Shown: piece by piece, positions 8,380 through 18,359 of the stretch
Layout of the letters: each line of letters starts with the position of its first letter
Numbering within the stretch: the stretch's first letter is position 1
Assembly (NCBI GenBank): GCA_000332255.1
Contig: KB235926.1
Location: 1,774,226 to 1,838,225 of the forward strand
DNA: 64,000 nt
DNA from: a cyanobacterium PCC 7702
GTDB lineage: Bacteria > Cyanobacteriota > Cyanobacteriia > Cyanobacteriales > Nostocaceae
Reading direction: 5' to 3'
The notes under the pieces: generated by a model
Seen by the model: the letters and a program-made list of their open reading frames with translations, nothing else
The model's database searches: none
What the model was told of the DNA's origin: nothing
Translations under genes and position numbers: made by a program

Positions 8380-10710
8380 ATGCAGTGGATTCTTGCATCA
8401 GAAGAACAACCACCAACGTGGTTTGTGCAAGCGGTGAAGCAGTACACGCCAACATCTAGCGGAAGCTTCGCAGCGCAGTTATTATGGCAAAGAGGTATAC
8501 GAGATGTTTCGCAGTTAGCAACTTTTGTTAATCCCAAAGTTTATCAACCAGCTAGTCCGTTTGAGTTTGGACAAGAAATGCAGCTAGCGGTGGAACGCCT
8601 GCAAAGAGCATGGGAAACTTGTGAAAAAATTGCAATTTGGGGGGACTTTGATGCTGACGGGGTTACTTCTACGGCTGTGCTGTGGGAGGGGTTGGGACAG
8701 TTTTTTACCCCGAATGTGCAGTTAGTTTATCATATTCCCAACCGGCTTGTGGAATCTCACGGTTTGAATTGTCAAGGCATCGATAATTTAGCCAAACAAG
8801 GCTCGACGTTGATTGTGACCTGCGATACGGGTAGTACAAATATTGATGAAATTATTTATGCTCAAAAACAAGGAATAGATATTATTGTTACAGACCACCA
8901 TACTCTACCACCGCAACGTCCGCCAGTAACTGCTATTATCAATCCCCGCTATTTGCCTTGCGAGCATCAATTGTTTAATCTTTCGGGAGTGGCGGTAGCT
9001 TATAAATTAGTGGAAGCTTTTTATCACACCTTGCCAAATGTTCCCCGCCAACCTTTGGAAGAATTGCTAGATTTAGTAGCTATAGGATTGATTGCTGATT
9101 TAGTAGAGTTGAGAGGAGATTGCCGCTACTTAGCACAGTTGGGAATTGAGCGACTGCAAGCAGATTTTCAGCAACCTCCATCACTGCGGCACCGTCCGGG
9201 AATAGGGAGACTGTTAGAGTTGTGCCAAAAAAGCGGCGATCGCCCTACAGATATTTCCTTTGGTCTCGGACCTCGTATTAATGCTGTCAGCCGTATCCAA
9301 GGTGATGCTAGTTTCTGCGTAGAATTACTGACTAGCCGCGACAGCCAGCGTGTCTGCGAATTAGCAGAAAACACAGAATTAGCCAACTCTCGGCGCCGCT
9401 GTTTGCAAAAAGAAGTAGCCGAACAAGTCAAGCAAAAGCTTAACCAAATGGACTTGTCTACCACTAGCGTTATTGTCTTGGCGGATTCCCAGTGGCCTGT
9501 TGGTGTTTTGGGCTTGGTCGCAGGGCAAATTGCACAAGAAACCGGAAAACCAACAATTTTGTTAAGTACAGAAACAAACACGCCTTTTTCTTCTGCTATC
9601 GCCCGTGGTTCTGCTCGTTCGGTCAACTCAGTTGATTTGTACCAGTTGGTAAAAAACCAAGCCCATCTTTTGCATAGCTTTGGCGGTCATCCTTACGCTG
9701 CTGGCTTAAGTTTACCGGTTGAGAATATTCCCTTATTTACCGAGGCGATTAACCAGCAACTGCGACAAACTTTAAAAGGTGCAACGCTCACACCCACAAT
9801 CCAAGCAGATTTAAAAGTAAAAGTGGCACAGTTGGGAAAGGAATTATTTTTGGAACTGAAGCTGTTAGAACCTTGCGGAATGGGTAATCCCGTTCCCAAG
9901 TTGCTGATTGAAAACTGCTGGTTTGAAAATGCTTGGCATCGCCATCAACAAGATTGGCGAGGCGAAAAAATACAATACATCAAAACTGAGTTTGACATTC
10001 GAGACGAATCGACAAAAAATCCTTTTCCTGGAGTATGGTGGGGACACTATAAAGAGGAATTGCCACCAGGTCGGTGTGATTGTATTGCAGAGTTAGATTA
10101 CAACAGTTTTAAGAAACGTTATGAAATTCGATTAATTGCTGTACGTCCCAGGCAAGTTTGTACAAGGATAACTCACCAATCTATACAAATCTGGGACTGG
10201 CGCAATATTTCTACTTACCCCACTAACTGTTGTGAGGTTCTGATTTTCAAAGAATGTCCTACCAGCTGGGACGATTTGCGGGTATGGTTGAGGCGATCGC
10301 TTCAACAGCAGCAACCTTTGGCGATCGCCTGGTCACAACCGGAACACCGACCACCTGAAGAAATTTGGTTAACTTTGGTAGGAATTGCTAAATATCTCAG
10401 TCGCACTCATCAATTGGTCACTCGCCTGCAGCTAACAGAAAAATTAGGTATTGGTAATCTCTGCTTGCGTTGGGGTTTGAAAGCCTTAAATCATCTGGGT
10501 TTTGCAATTCAGCGACAAGACCACCGTGACTTGCACTTTAGCCAGCACGGGACGATCAACGTAGCTTTAGCACAAACGGCGATCGCCCAATTTTTAGCTG
10601 CTGTCCGTGAAGAACAATTTCAGCGCGAATACTTTGCCAAAGTACCTCTAGCGACCATTATGGCCATGGCCTCCCAGTTTGCAAGCAATCAAGATTATGC
10701 TCTTGTTTAA
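8380..10710 (+). CDS. recJ: Single-stranded-DNA-specific exonuclease RecJ
   Basis: RecJ is the 5'-3' single-strand exonuclease of recombination and mismatch repair. The 776-residue protein has the DHH phosphoesterase motifs: motif I DFDADGVTST (Asp89, Asp91, Asp93), motif II TCDTGSTN (Asp149), motif III TDHHTLPP (Asp172-His173-His174) and a later Asp in DLVAIGLIADLVEL. The DHHA1 domain follows with SFGGHPYAAGLSL (about residues 428-440). The C-terminal 200 residues are an extension of the type seen in cyanobacterial RecJ, beyond the OB-fold. The start follows the repeat-rich leader; MQWILASEEQPP is the first plausible Met. Confidence 0.93.
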   Translation: MQWILASEEQPPTWFVQAVKQYTPTSSGSFAAQLLWQRGIRDVSQLATFVNPKVYQPASPFEFGQEMQLAVERLQRAWETCEKIAIWGDFDADGVTSTAVLWEGLGQFFTPNVQLVYHIPNRLVESHGLNCQGIDNLAKQGSTLIVTCDTGSTNIDEIIYAQKQGIDIIVTDHHTLPPQRPPVTAIINPRYLPCEHQLFNLSGVAVAYKLVEAFYHTLPNVPRQPLEELLDLVAIGLIADLVELRGDCRYLAQLGIERLQADFQQPPSLRHRPGIGRLLELCQKSGDRPTDISFGLGPRINAVSRIQGDASFCVELLTSRDSQRVCELAENTELANSRRRCLQKEVAEQVKQKLNQMDLSTTSVIVLADSQWPVGVLGLVAGQIAQETGKPTILLSTETNTPFSSAIARGSARSVNSVDLYQLVKNQAHLLHSFGGHPYAAGLSLPVENIPLFTEAINQQLRQTLKGATLTPTIQADLKVKVAQLGKELFLELKLLEPCGMGNPVPKLLIENCWFENAWHRHQQDWRGEKIQYIKTEFDIRDESTKNPFPGVWWGHYKEELPPGRCDCIAELDYNSFKKRYEIRLIAVRPRQVCTRITHQSIQIWDWRNISTYPTNCCEVLIFKECPTSWDDLRVWLRRSLQQQQPLAIAWSQPEHRPPEEIWLTLVGIAKYLSRTHQLVTRLQLTEKLGIGNLCLRWGLKALNHLGFAIQRQDHRDLHFSQHGTINVALAQTAIAQFLAAVREEQFQREYFAKVPLATIMAMASQFASNQDYALV

Positions 10711-11153
10711 ATAAAGCATTGATTATGCTTGTCTATTGGCACAAGAAGAGGATTCTCAAAGCTGGGATTCAATAAAGAGTCTCGTAATTTATCGTTATAA
10801 ATCAATTCAGGAGCTTGAAACCGTCTGCCAGAGTACTGAAGACCTGCTGTTGTATTAAAAATTATATTCTTTGCCGCCACCTTCTAAATGCCTTGGAACC
10901 TTCCTATTTGAATTCCTCAAAATAATTCACTTTTTTAATTTTAAATATGAAATAAACGACGAAAACCCGTAAATATTTTTCCTTCCCAATCCAGTTGTTA
11001 CTTTTTCGTTTTCAATTACCCTATTGCTAGCAGCGAAAACCACGATACTGCTTTCACATCTGTATTTTCAAGCTTTTTTACTTGCAACTATCCAGACGAA
11101 AATATCTCTAGCTAAGCCCAGTTCCAGTCCAGCTTCGAGTTATATGTGGTCTC
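10711..11153. other. Intergenic region after recJ, nothing recognised
   Basis: AT-rich spacer of about 440 nt between the recJ stop and the next candidate gene. No terminator with a clear stem plus T-run and no RNA gene was identified. Confidence 0.4.
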
Positions 11154-11615
11154 CTACTGATTGCCAGAACTCTCTGATTTTGCTAAGATTTGCTTTTGAT
11201 TCAAATTACATGTATCTGCAAAAGAATTTTTCTCTGCCCATAGCTGTTGGTGATGCCTCATAGAAGTAATTAACGTGACTTTATGCACATGCCAACAATG
11301 CAAAATGGATATACCATAGTAGAAATTCTCAAAAGCTAAACGGGCACGTCTCTCCAAATCAACATTTCTATTGGGAGCCGCCTGCATTGCCAAAATTAAC
11401 CTGATACAGCGCACTGGAGAACCCCAAGCGATTACAACTGGGGCTTGGAAGTGTTTACTTGTTAATTTGGCAACATAAATATCCCTAAAAATACTATCAC
11501 CAAGCACAAACAAGCATCTGCCGGCTTGGAGGATGCTAAAACTAAGGTTATAGTAAGAAACACTAGTCAAATGCAAAGGAGAAGACTCGACCAAATCACC
11601 GCTATTTGTAGTCAA
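11154..11615 (-). CDS. Hypothetical protein, 153 residues
   Basis: An isolated open frame begins with TTG at 11615, preceded at a good distance by a strong GAGGGG ribosome-binding motif. The protein contains a mildly hydrophobic middle (FRDIYVAKLTSKHFQAPVV) and a His/Trp-containing region (HCWHVHKVTLITSMRHHQQ). I do not recognise a family. It lies alone in a 1.3 kb spacer, so it could be a lineage-specific gene or a chance frame. The ribosome-binding site and ordinary codon use tip it toward real. Confidence 0.42.
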   Translation of the reverse strand: MTTNSGDLVESSPLHLTSVSYYNLSFSILQAGRCLFVLGDSIFRDIYVAKLTSKHFQAPVVIAWGSPVRCIRLILAMQAAPNRNVDLERRARLAFENFYYGISILHCWHVHKVTLITSMRHHQQLWAEKNSFADTCNLNQKQILAKSESSGNQ

Positions 11616-11997
11616 AATCCCCTCTTTTTACTCATTTCAATCTGGACATAGCTAAATCGATGGCTTGAAACTTTACGGCTGATGACTGGTTTATATAAAA
11701 TTTAAATTACCGAAACTTGTCACTATATAGAATTGAGTTAGTCAAAGCCAAACTAAATATCAGGTAATTACAGGTAATTACTAGTGCAATTGTGATGCTT
11801 TTGGGAAAGCACCATACAAATACCGTAAATTGAGGTAGCAAGTTGAGGATGCAGGAGGCTTCTGAAAAAATAAGGCAGTATTTCCAGGACAATTTCAGGG
11901 AAGATTAAAGATGAAAAAAAACTATAACTAAACGGTAGAAAGCTGAAAGGCTTAATTGCTAGATACGCCAACAACACAATTATTCCAGTTAATATAC
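11616..11997. other. Intergenic region before the Ctp gene
   Basis: 380 nt of AT-rich sequence. It contains a direct duplication of CAGGTAATTA near 11761-11780 and presumably the promoter of the downstream protease gene. No further gene was seen. Confidence 0.35.
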
Positions 11998-13341
11998 ATG
12001 AAACAAACTGCAAAACGACGGTACTCGCTGCTACAAGTAGCTTTAATTGGAGGAGCGATCGCTTCTACAGCTACTGTGTCTGTATTTGGAACAGTTTGGT
12101 GTCGCTCTGTTCGTGCAGCACTGCAAGATAGCCCCAAACAGATAGTCGACCAAGTCTGGCAACTGGTCAACCGTGAATACGTAGACGGCTCATTTAACAA
12201 TAAAAATTGGCAGGCGATTAGACTCAGCCTCTTGAATAAGGAATACTCTTCTCAAGAACAAGCTTATACTGCCATTCGCGAAGCTTTACAACAGCTAGGC
12301 GATCCATACACTCGATTTATGGATCCCAAACAATATGAAGCCCTGACAAACCAAACATCCGGAGAAGTGTCAGGTATTGGGATTCGCATGGAAATGAATG
12401 AAAAAACCAAGCGACTAACTGTTGTAGAGGCGTTGGAAAACTCGCCAGCGATCAAAGCGGGAATCAAACCTGGAGATCAAATTTTGGCGATCGATGGAAA
12501 ATCTACCCACCACATGAAAATAGAAGATGCTTCTAACTTAATTCGGGGCAGAGCAGGTACAATTGTGACCTTGCGCTTAGAAAGAGAAGGTCGCAATATA
12601 TTTGAGTTAAAACTAACACGAGCAACTATTGAAGTACCTACAGTGCGTTACGCTCTCAGACAAGAGGGAAATCGCCGCATTGGTTATATTCGCTTGCGAG
12701 AGTTCAGCGCCCACGCTTCTGAGCAAATGCGCCGAGCAATCCTAGATTTGAGCAACAAAAAAGTCAATGGCTTTGTTTTAGACTTGCGAGGGAATCCTGG
12801 CGGTCTGTTGCAAGCAAGCATCGAAATCGCGCGAATGTGGTTGGATAACGGTACCATAGTTCGCACTGTAGACCGCAAAGGAACAAGTGACGAAACAAAA
12901 GCCAACCACACAGCTTTGACCAACCGTCCCTTGGTTGTGCTTGTAGATAATAACTCTGCAAGTGCAAGTGAAATCCTTACAGGAGCTCTCAAGGACAACA
13001 AGCGAGCGATCGTAGTTGGCAGTCAAACTTTTGGCAAAGCCTTAGTACAATCAGTACACGAACTTGCAGATGGTTCTGGCGTCGCCATCACAATTGCCCA
13101 CTACTATACCCCTAAAGGAACGGATATTAACCATAAAGGAATTTCGCCTGATATAAAACTTGATTTGACAGAGGAACAACAACGTCAGCTAGCTTCTAAT
13201 CCCAATTTACTGGGAACTGACAAAGATCCTCAGTACGCCCGTGCTTTAGCAGTTCTCTCTAGCAATTATTTTGCCCGACCTTCGCAAAATCAAACCTCTC
13301 AAAAACCTGTTAGCACTCGAGCTAGTGACTTGCAATTATAG
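11998..13341 (+). CDS. C-terminal processing peptidase (S41 family, Ctp)
   Basis: The 447-residue protease has an N-terminal membrane or signal segment (residues 11-32), so it acts in the periplasm, lumen or thylakoid side. A PDZ domain spans about 115-200 (SGEVSGIGIRMEM, GIKPGDQILAIDG). The S41 core follows with GYIRLREFS, VLDLRGNPGG, the catalytic Ser322 in NNSASASEIL and Lys347 in GSQTFGKALVQ, exactly 25 residues apart as in E. coli Tsp. Cyanobacteria carry several paralogues (CtpA for PsbA maturation, CtpB, CtpC); I cannot tell which this is, so no symbol is given. A longer start at 11956 exists, but MKQTAKRRYSLLQVA fits the family start. Confidence 0.92.
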   Translation: MKQTAKRRYSLLQVALIGGAIASTATVSVFGTVWCRSVRAALQDSPKQIVDQVWQLVNREYVDGSFNNKNWQAIRLSLLNKEYSSQEQAYTAIREALQQLGDPYTRFMDPKQYEALTNQTSGEVSGIGIRMEMNEKTKRLTVVEALENSPAIKAGIKPGDQILAIDGKSTHHMKIEDASNLIRGRAGTIVTLRLEREGRNIFELKLTRATIEVPTVRYALRQEGNRRIGYIRLREFSAHASEQMRRAILDLSNKKVNGFVLDLRGNPGGLLQASIEIARMWLDNGTIVRTVDRKGTSDETKANHTALTNRPLVVLVDNNSASASEILTGALKDNKRAIVVGSQTFGKALVQSVHELADGSGVAITIAHYYTPKGTDINHKGISPDIKLDLTEEQQRQLASNPNLLGTDKDPQYARALAVLSSNYFARPSQNQTSQKPVSTRASDLQL

Positions 13342-13396
13342 ATTGCTTGTGAATGGGAAATTGGGAATACTGAAAACTAAACATTAGTTGCAGTTG

Positions 13397-13429
13397 ACGG
13401 TTAGTAGTGAACCAAAATCTACTAACCGT
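13397..13429 (+). terminator. Perfect hairpin after the Ctp gene
   Basis: An 11-bp perfect inverted repeat (ACGGTTAGTAG / CTACTAACCGT, loop 11 nt) lies 55 nt after the Ctp stop. There is no T-run behind it, so it may be a weak terminator, an mRNA 3'-end stabiliser or an intergenic repeat. Confidence 0.45.
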
Positions 13430-13467
13430 TAGCTTGACCAATTCCGAATCTCAAAGCTTGAATCCAT

Positions 13468-14436
13468 ATGAACAAAAAACTCATAGATGGAAACACCAGT
13501 GATGTCTTTTTACCCAGGGTATCACTGGTTATTCCTATTTATAACGGCGAAAAGGATTTACCGAGTTTGATTAATTGTCTTTTAGCTCAAACTTATCCCA
13601 AACAACAACTAGAATACTTGCTGGTAGACAACAACAGTAGCGATCGCACCCTTAGTATCTTGCAAAAAACTGTTGAAAAATTCCCCTTTCTTTTTCGTTT
13701 GGAAAAGGAAAACCAAATTCAAAGTTCGTACGCCGCGCGCAACAAAGGTATTCGTGCTGCTACTGGCGAAATCATAGCCTTCACCGATGCTGACTGTTAT
13801 CCGCAACCAAATTGGTTAGAAATGCTAGTTGCACCTTTTATCAACCCTGATGTTGCGATCGTAGTCGGTGAAATTGTATCGCTTCCCGGGAAAAACCTGC
13901 TTGAGCAATTTGCTGCTTGTCAGCAGACTTTATCGCAAAAACACGCTCTCGCCCATAAATTTTGTCCCTACGGTCAAACTGCAAATTTAGCAATTCGGCG
14001 ACAAGCGTTGCAAAAAGTCGGTTTATTTCGTCCCTATCTTGATTCTGGTGGTGATGCTGATATTTGTTGGCGAATTCAACAAGAAAAAATTGGGCGTTTA
14101 GAATTCGCTCCGGAGGCGATTGTCCAACATCACCACCGCAGTACTCTCCAACAACTAGCAAGTCAGTGGCGGCGCTACGGGCGTTCTCACCGTTATCTGC
14201 ATGAGTTATACGGTGTAGATTTAATGCGGGAAGTTACGCTTTCGGAATGCGGTTATCGGTTAGCACGTTGGTTGTTAAAAGAATTACCAAAAGATAGTAT
14301 CAAAGCTTTAGCCGGCAGAGCCTCTGTTGTAGACTTATTAAGTACTCCCATTGGCTTGTTTACCGCTAGAGCGCGTACTGTTGGACAAAGAAAAGCCAAG
14401 TTACCAGAAAAAGCAAAAATCATCGAGAGATTGTAA
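13468..14436 (+). CDS. Family 2 glycosyltransferase
   Basis: The 322-residue protein has the GT-A/GT2 pattern: VSLVIPIYNGEKDLPSLI at the start, LVDNNSSDRTLSIL for nucleotide binding, AARNKGIRAATGEIIAFTDADC with the metal-binding Asp-Ala-Asp (DAD) motif, and GGDADICWRIQ for the acceptor-side acidic residues. It transfers a sugar from an NDP donor to an unknown acceptor, most likely in exopolysaccharide or glycolipid synthesis. No transmembrane helices are obvious, so it is probably a peripheral cytoplasmic enzyme. It stands alone. Confidence 0.88.
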   Translation: MNKKLIDGNTSDVFLPRVSLVIPIYNGEKDLPSLINCLLAQTYPKQQLEYLLVDNNSSDRTLSILQKTVEKFPFLFRLEKENQIQSSYAARNKGIRAATGEIIAFTDADCYPQPNWLEMLVAPFINPDVAIVVGEIVSLPGKNLLEQFAACQQTLSQKHALAHKFCPYGQTANLAIRRQALQKVGLFRPYLDSGGDADICWRIQQEKIGRLEFAPEAIVQHHHRSTLQQLASQWRRYGRSHRYLHELYGVDLMREVTLSECGYRLARWLLKELPKDSIKALAGRASVVDLLSTPIGLFTARARTVGQRKAKLPEKAKIIERL

Positions 14437-14822
14437 TCAATTTGGTTATTTATTAAGTATTGCTAGAAAATTAAAAATTTTCGAACCTGCACCTGACTCC
14501 CTAGTTTTTCTACTTACAGCTAAATTGTCCAATATCTAATTTTTCTTATTAAAAACTCGCCGGTAATAAATTACTGCTAATTATTTTTATATTTCACACT
14601 AATTTTGTGAAGAAATCACAGAAAATTTATAAAGTTTTTAATAACTAGACCTAAACTGGAAACTTAATTACTATCAATTATTCTCATCGTTGTTAAACAA
14701 TGAATTTTAGCCAATTTTCTGAAGTTCAAGAACACCAGAAATCCAGATAAGTACACGTGATAAATGCAAAGCATTATAATAATGTTACTATTATTTTAAA
14801 TTCCGCCTCTTGGGAGATAAGC
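14437..14822. other. Intergenic region, nothing recognised
   Basis: 385 nt of very AT-rich sequence between the glycosyltransferase and the GAF gene. No gene, RNA or strong hairpin was identified. Confidence 0.35.
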
Positions 14823-15428
14823 ATGATGTTTTGGGCAGACAGCACTGGTTTGCAAAGGTTTTATAAGGGTTGGAAAGTCTTGATGGGTCATAAACCCAAA
14901 GATGCGAAAACGAGATTGAGCGCATCTATTCAAAAAGAGCTCGAATGGCTGCAAGAATATATGTCCGTAGATACGGTCGCCTTTCTGATACCTGTCAAAA
15001 ATCAGCAATATTTGACTGTGTACGCCACTATTGGACTGGAAGAAGAGATTGCACAGCAAATTCGTATTCCAATCGGACAGGGGTTTGCAGGTCGAATTGC
15101 TGCTAGCATGACTCCAATTGTAGTTAATGATTTCTCAAAAATAGAGATTTTCAGTCCGATTCTGCGCCAGAAAAATCTCAAATCCCTTGCAGGCGTACCA
15201 GTACCACTGGGAGAAAATCTAGTCGGAGTATTACACGTCGGTACTTACCGTTACTATGACTTTACTGAACGGGATCTCCACCAGCTGCAACTAGTTGGGT
15301 ATCGCATTAGTTGGATTTTTAAAGATGCAGGATTTTTCAACGAAATACTAGGCTCGAAAATATTTGCCAACAGATGGAACAAGACCTACAATATCTTAAC
15401 AACAAATATTGTTGGCTGGCTTTGCTGA
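14823..15428 (+). CDS. GAF-domain protein
   Basis: A 201-residue protein starting MMFWADSTGLQRF. The region from about 37 to 165 is a GAF fold: a helix SASIQKELEWLQEYMSVDTVAFLI, the loop IPIGQGFAGRIAASMTPIVVND and the strand GVPVPLGENLVGVLHVG. No output domain follows, and no Cys in the usual bilin-binding position was seen, so it is a stand-alone sensor domain for an unknown ligand or an adaptor. An upstream GTG at 14757 would extend it by 22 residues, but GGGAG about 8 nt before the ATG at 14823 favours the shorter form. The response regulator gene follows 278 nt later. Confidence 0.75.
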   Translation: MMFWADSTGLQRFYKGWKVLMGHKPKDAKTRLSASIQKELEWLQEYMSVDTVAFLIPVKNQQYLTVYATIGLEEEIAQQIRIPIGQGFAGRIAASMTPIVVNDFSKIEIFSPILRQKNLKSLAGVPVPLGENLVGVLHVGTYRYYDFTERDLHQLQLVGYRISWIFKDAGFFNEILGSKIFANRWNKTYNILTTNIVGWLC

Positions 15429-15706
15429 AAACTTCGGTTCTGGAAAGGAAATAACCTGTGTTTTTTTGAGTTAACTTCATTACTAAGTTTGAAAACGGGC
15501 GAACTATTTAGCCTTTGGGAAACTAAGAACTTGAATCTATTGCTTTTGAGCACTGACAGACGGGAATAATTTTCTTGCCAGAATGTGAAATAATCTTAAG
15601 AAGACTGTTTTTGTCAGTAAGGATAGTTTTTGTCCATTTCTGATTCACAACAGGCCATTTATTTTCGCTAAATTGTAATTAAGGTTGAGGAAAGGAAACT
15701 TTATAA

Positions 15707-16402
15707 ATGTCAGCACAACTGTTACTGGTAGATGACGAACCGGGATTGCGTGAAGCGGTAAAAGATTATTTACAGGAAAGTGGCTTCAGCGTTCAAGTTG
15801 CCAGTAACGCTCGCGAGGGTTGGGAATTGATACAAAAAAATGTACCTGACTTAGTGATTTCTGATATCATGATGCCCCAGGTTGATGGCTATCAGTTCCT
15901 CAAGCAGCTGCGCGAAGACCCTCGTTTTCGAGCATTGCCAGTGATATTTTTAACTGCCAAAGGTATGACCACCGATCGCATTCAAGGTTACCAAGCAGGT
16001 GTTGATGCTTATTTGCCTAAACCCTTCGACCCTGATGAATTAGTAGCGATAGTTGAAAACTTACTTGCTCGCCGTGCAGCTAAAAATCAAGTTACAACTG
16101 AAGACGGTGAAGCTCCTGATATTGCTGATTTAGCCAATCAAATCGCTCAAATCAAAGCACTGCTGACTCAAAAAAACGCGATCGCCCAATCCCCACCTCC
16201 TTTTACAATTGATTTAACTCCTAGAGAACAAAGCGTTTTAAATTTGGTAGCAGAAGGACTAATGAATAAAGAAATTGCCAGACGCTTGGATACTAGCGTT
16301 CGCAATGTTGAAAAGTACGTTAGTCGTTTGTTTAGTAAAACAGGTACTAACAGCCGTACTGAGTTAGTTCGCTTTGCTCTCGAGCACGGTCTGGCCAAAT
16401 AG
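15707..16402 (+). CDS. NarL-type response regulator, Rre1/Ycf29-like
   Basis: 231 residues. The receiver domain (1-120) has LLLVDDEPG (Asp9-Asp10), the phosphorylation site Asp53 in VISDIMMPQVDG, and LTAKG and LPKPFDPDEL. A linker of about 35 residues is followed by a LuxR-type helix-turn-helix (about 165-228: LTPREQSVLNLVAEG, NKEIARRLDTSVRNVEKYVSRL). The combination and sequence are close to what I remember of cyanobacterial Rre1 and plastid Ycf29, a regulator of stress-responsive genes partnered with Hik2 or Hik34. Partner kinases are not in this window. A strong rho-independent terminator follows directly, so it is the last gene of its transcript. Confidence 0.85.
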   Translation: MSAQLLLVDDEPGLREAVKDYLQESGFSVQVASNAREGWELIQKNVPDLVISDIMMPQVDGYQFLKQLREDPRFRALPVIFLTAKGMTTDRIQGYQAGVDAYLPKPFDPDELVAIVENLLARRAAKNQVTTEDGEAPDIADLANQIAQIKALLTQKNAIAQSPPPFTIDLTPREQSVLNLVAEGLMNKEIARRLDTSVRNVEKYVSRLFSKTGTNSRTELVRFALEHGLAK

Positions 16403-16427
16403 ACAATACCAAGCTTTATCTTGTTTG

Positions 16428-16489
16428 ATGTGGCTTCTAACCACAGCATTCTTTCTTGCGACGATGAGAAGCCACATTTTTACTTTTTT
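16428..16489 (+). terminator. Rho-independent terminator of the Rre1-like gene
   Basis: An 11-bp perfect stem (ATGTGGCTTCT / AGAAGCCACAT) with a 28-nt loop is followed at once by two T-runs (ATTTTTACTTTTTT). It lies 26 nt after the stop codon. Confidence 0.85.
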
Positions 16490-16775
16490 GGGTAAGTTAC
16501 TGCAATTTGTAGATATAGACCCACTAGAAATAATTACAGATAATTCCGATTATTTCATTTATTTTTATGAAAATTTTACCCGCTCATATCTCCAAATACC
16601 TAATTGCCTGTTTGCATAGCCAAAGCCAAGGTCGCTGTAACCACAATTGCGTCTTTTTCTGAACTCTAAGTAGCTGTTTGTCCCAGATCCAGCTTCAACT
16701 TAGGATGTTGAGAAAACTGGCTGCTTTCTGCTTGTGACAACACACAACGCTACTGCGGAATTACAGCTTTAATTA

Positions 16776-17054
16776 TTAAGCAGTCTCGTGAGAATTTCTC
16801 AGGCGCATTAACTGGCGTCGCATTTGTGGCGAGGCTTTCAGTTCGGAAATTTCTTGCGCTTTCACAGAAGCTTGCAGAGTTTCTAAAAAATCATCAGAAC
16901 CTTCCGTCAAAGCATCTAGTAAAACTTGCAACAATTGCTCGCGATCACCCAATAAACTTTTTTCTTCAATCAATCGAAACTTAAGATGTATTTCACATTC
17001 ATAAACACCCACTTCAATATTATTTATCTGCCTTGGTAATACTTTAGAGTTCAT
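16776..17054 (-). CDS. Small conserved protein of unknown function
   Basis: A 92-residue acidic/polar protein without membrane segments. It reads as a compact alpha/beta domain: a first part with IEVGVYECEIHLKFRLIEE and a helical C-terminal half with LLQVLLDALTEGSDDFLETLQ and ending in a basic MRRQLMRLRN helix. It looks like a conserved cyanobacterial small protein seen from memory, but no function is known to me. It is monocistronic, between two long spacers. Confidence 0.68.
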   Translation of the reverse strand: MNSKVLPRQINNIEVGVYECEIHLKFRLIEEKSLLGDREQLLQVLLDALTEGSDDFLETLQASVKAQEISELKASPQMRRQLMRLRNSHETA

Positions 17055-18359
17055 AGTTGTTAGGATTCCTTTTAGTGTATCGCAATCAAGGTGAGGAAGC
17101 TATATTTTCAGCAAAAATTATTTATGTTTTTTTACATCGATAAACATTTGAACTAACTTTTTTCTCTTTTATATCGAAATTCGTATTTCATTTTGCTTCT
17201 CCTGACTATTTTTTTTCGCTAGACCTTCACTGTCAAGTTTTATGAACTAGGTTGAGATATCACAGTCAAAGCTGTAATTAAACCAAGCCATAACTATTAT
17301 TCAGTTTTTAAGATTGTATACAATAAAGTTTCTGTAAGAACTTGTTCTAGCTTTTTAAAGGTTTTTACATCAACTTTATCTCCACGTCAATAACAGTTTG
17401 GTATTTTACTGAAAATTTAGTATTTTTACGTAAGTAGAATCGCTGATTTTTTCAAAATTAATGAAAGCTAGACGTTATTATGCCTTTCCTACGTAAAATT
17501 ACTATATGTACTAATTTTTCTTTAAACAAGACAGAAAAATTAAGATAGACATAGTCATAGAAAAATAATTTTTTATTTTTGGGAAGACAATTGTAGACAT
17601 AATGCTAGGAATTAGCCAAGTACCTGACTGCAGTTAGTTGTCGCTCACAAAACAAGCACGCTAGAAAGAAACCGGCAATTACAATTATTAGTTCCCTCAT
17701 GCTCAAACAATCTAGTAAATGCTTCAATTTTAAGCAGAAATGGGGATAATGCAATCCGATCATCTGAGAAAAACTAGGTTGAGATTTTAATCTTTCACCC
17801 AGTTGTATGAGAACAATTCCTGGTGTGTAGGCAAAAAACTATATTACACCTCCTACTGCACAAGCATAAAAGCTAGCCGCGTGGGATATCCTGTTTGGAA
17901 GTACCCGAAAGTGCATTTTCGGAATTTCTAGCTGCTAGGAGGAACAGCCTGTCAAACTTATCAATCAACCTAATTTTCATCAGTGGAAGTTTATCGCTCT
18001 AGCCATTGATTGTAGGGAAACGTACAGGTAAAACCGTGGGAAAAGCCAGATCTGAAGATAGACAGACGCTAAAGGCGATCGCCCATGCTGACACAAAAGC
18101 ATTGCCTTGATTTTGAGAAGGTTTTGGCGACCATATTAGCCAAAGATTTTCTGGGATTCAAGCTCAAAAAAACATCTGCGGCAAAAGGTAGCGGCCGGAT
18201 TTCGTTTTGTGTCGAGCCGCGCTTGGCATTAAGATAGAACTATCCTCACCTCAAAAAGTAAAACCTCTGAGGGATGATGAACTTGCCCGCAGCATCTTTA
18301 TAGTTTTGCTTGTAGTCTATTTACACAAAAAACTGCTGTAATTCCCCTTTCACAATCCT
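17055..18359. other. 1.3 kb AT-rich spacer, no gene supported
   Basis: This is one of the longest gene-free stretches. Its left two-thirds are very AT-rich. The only candidate frame is a 50-codon ATG frame starting at 18085 (MLTQKHCLDFEKVLAT), which lacks a clear ribosome-binding site and was not accepted. The region upstream of ndhM could hold a small RNA or regulatory leader, but I see no known family. Confidence 0.4.

Noticed and set aside
16374..16619. 81-residue frame after the response regulator
   Set aside because: It runs through the response regulator end and its strong terminator, so it is not a credible gene.
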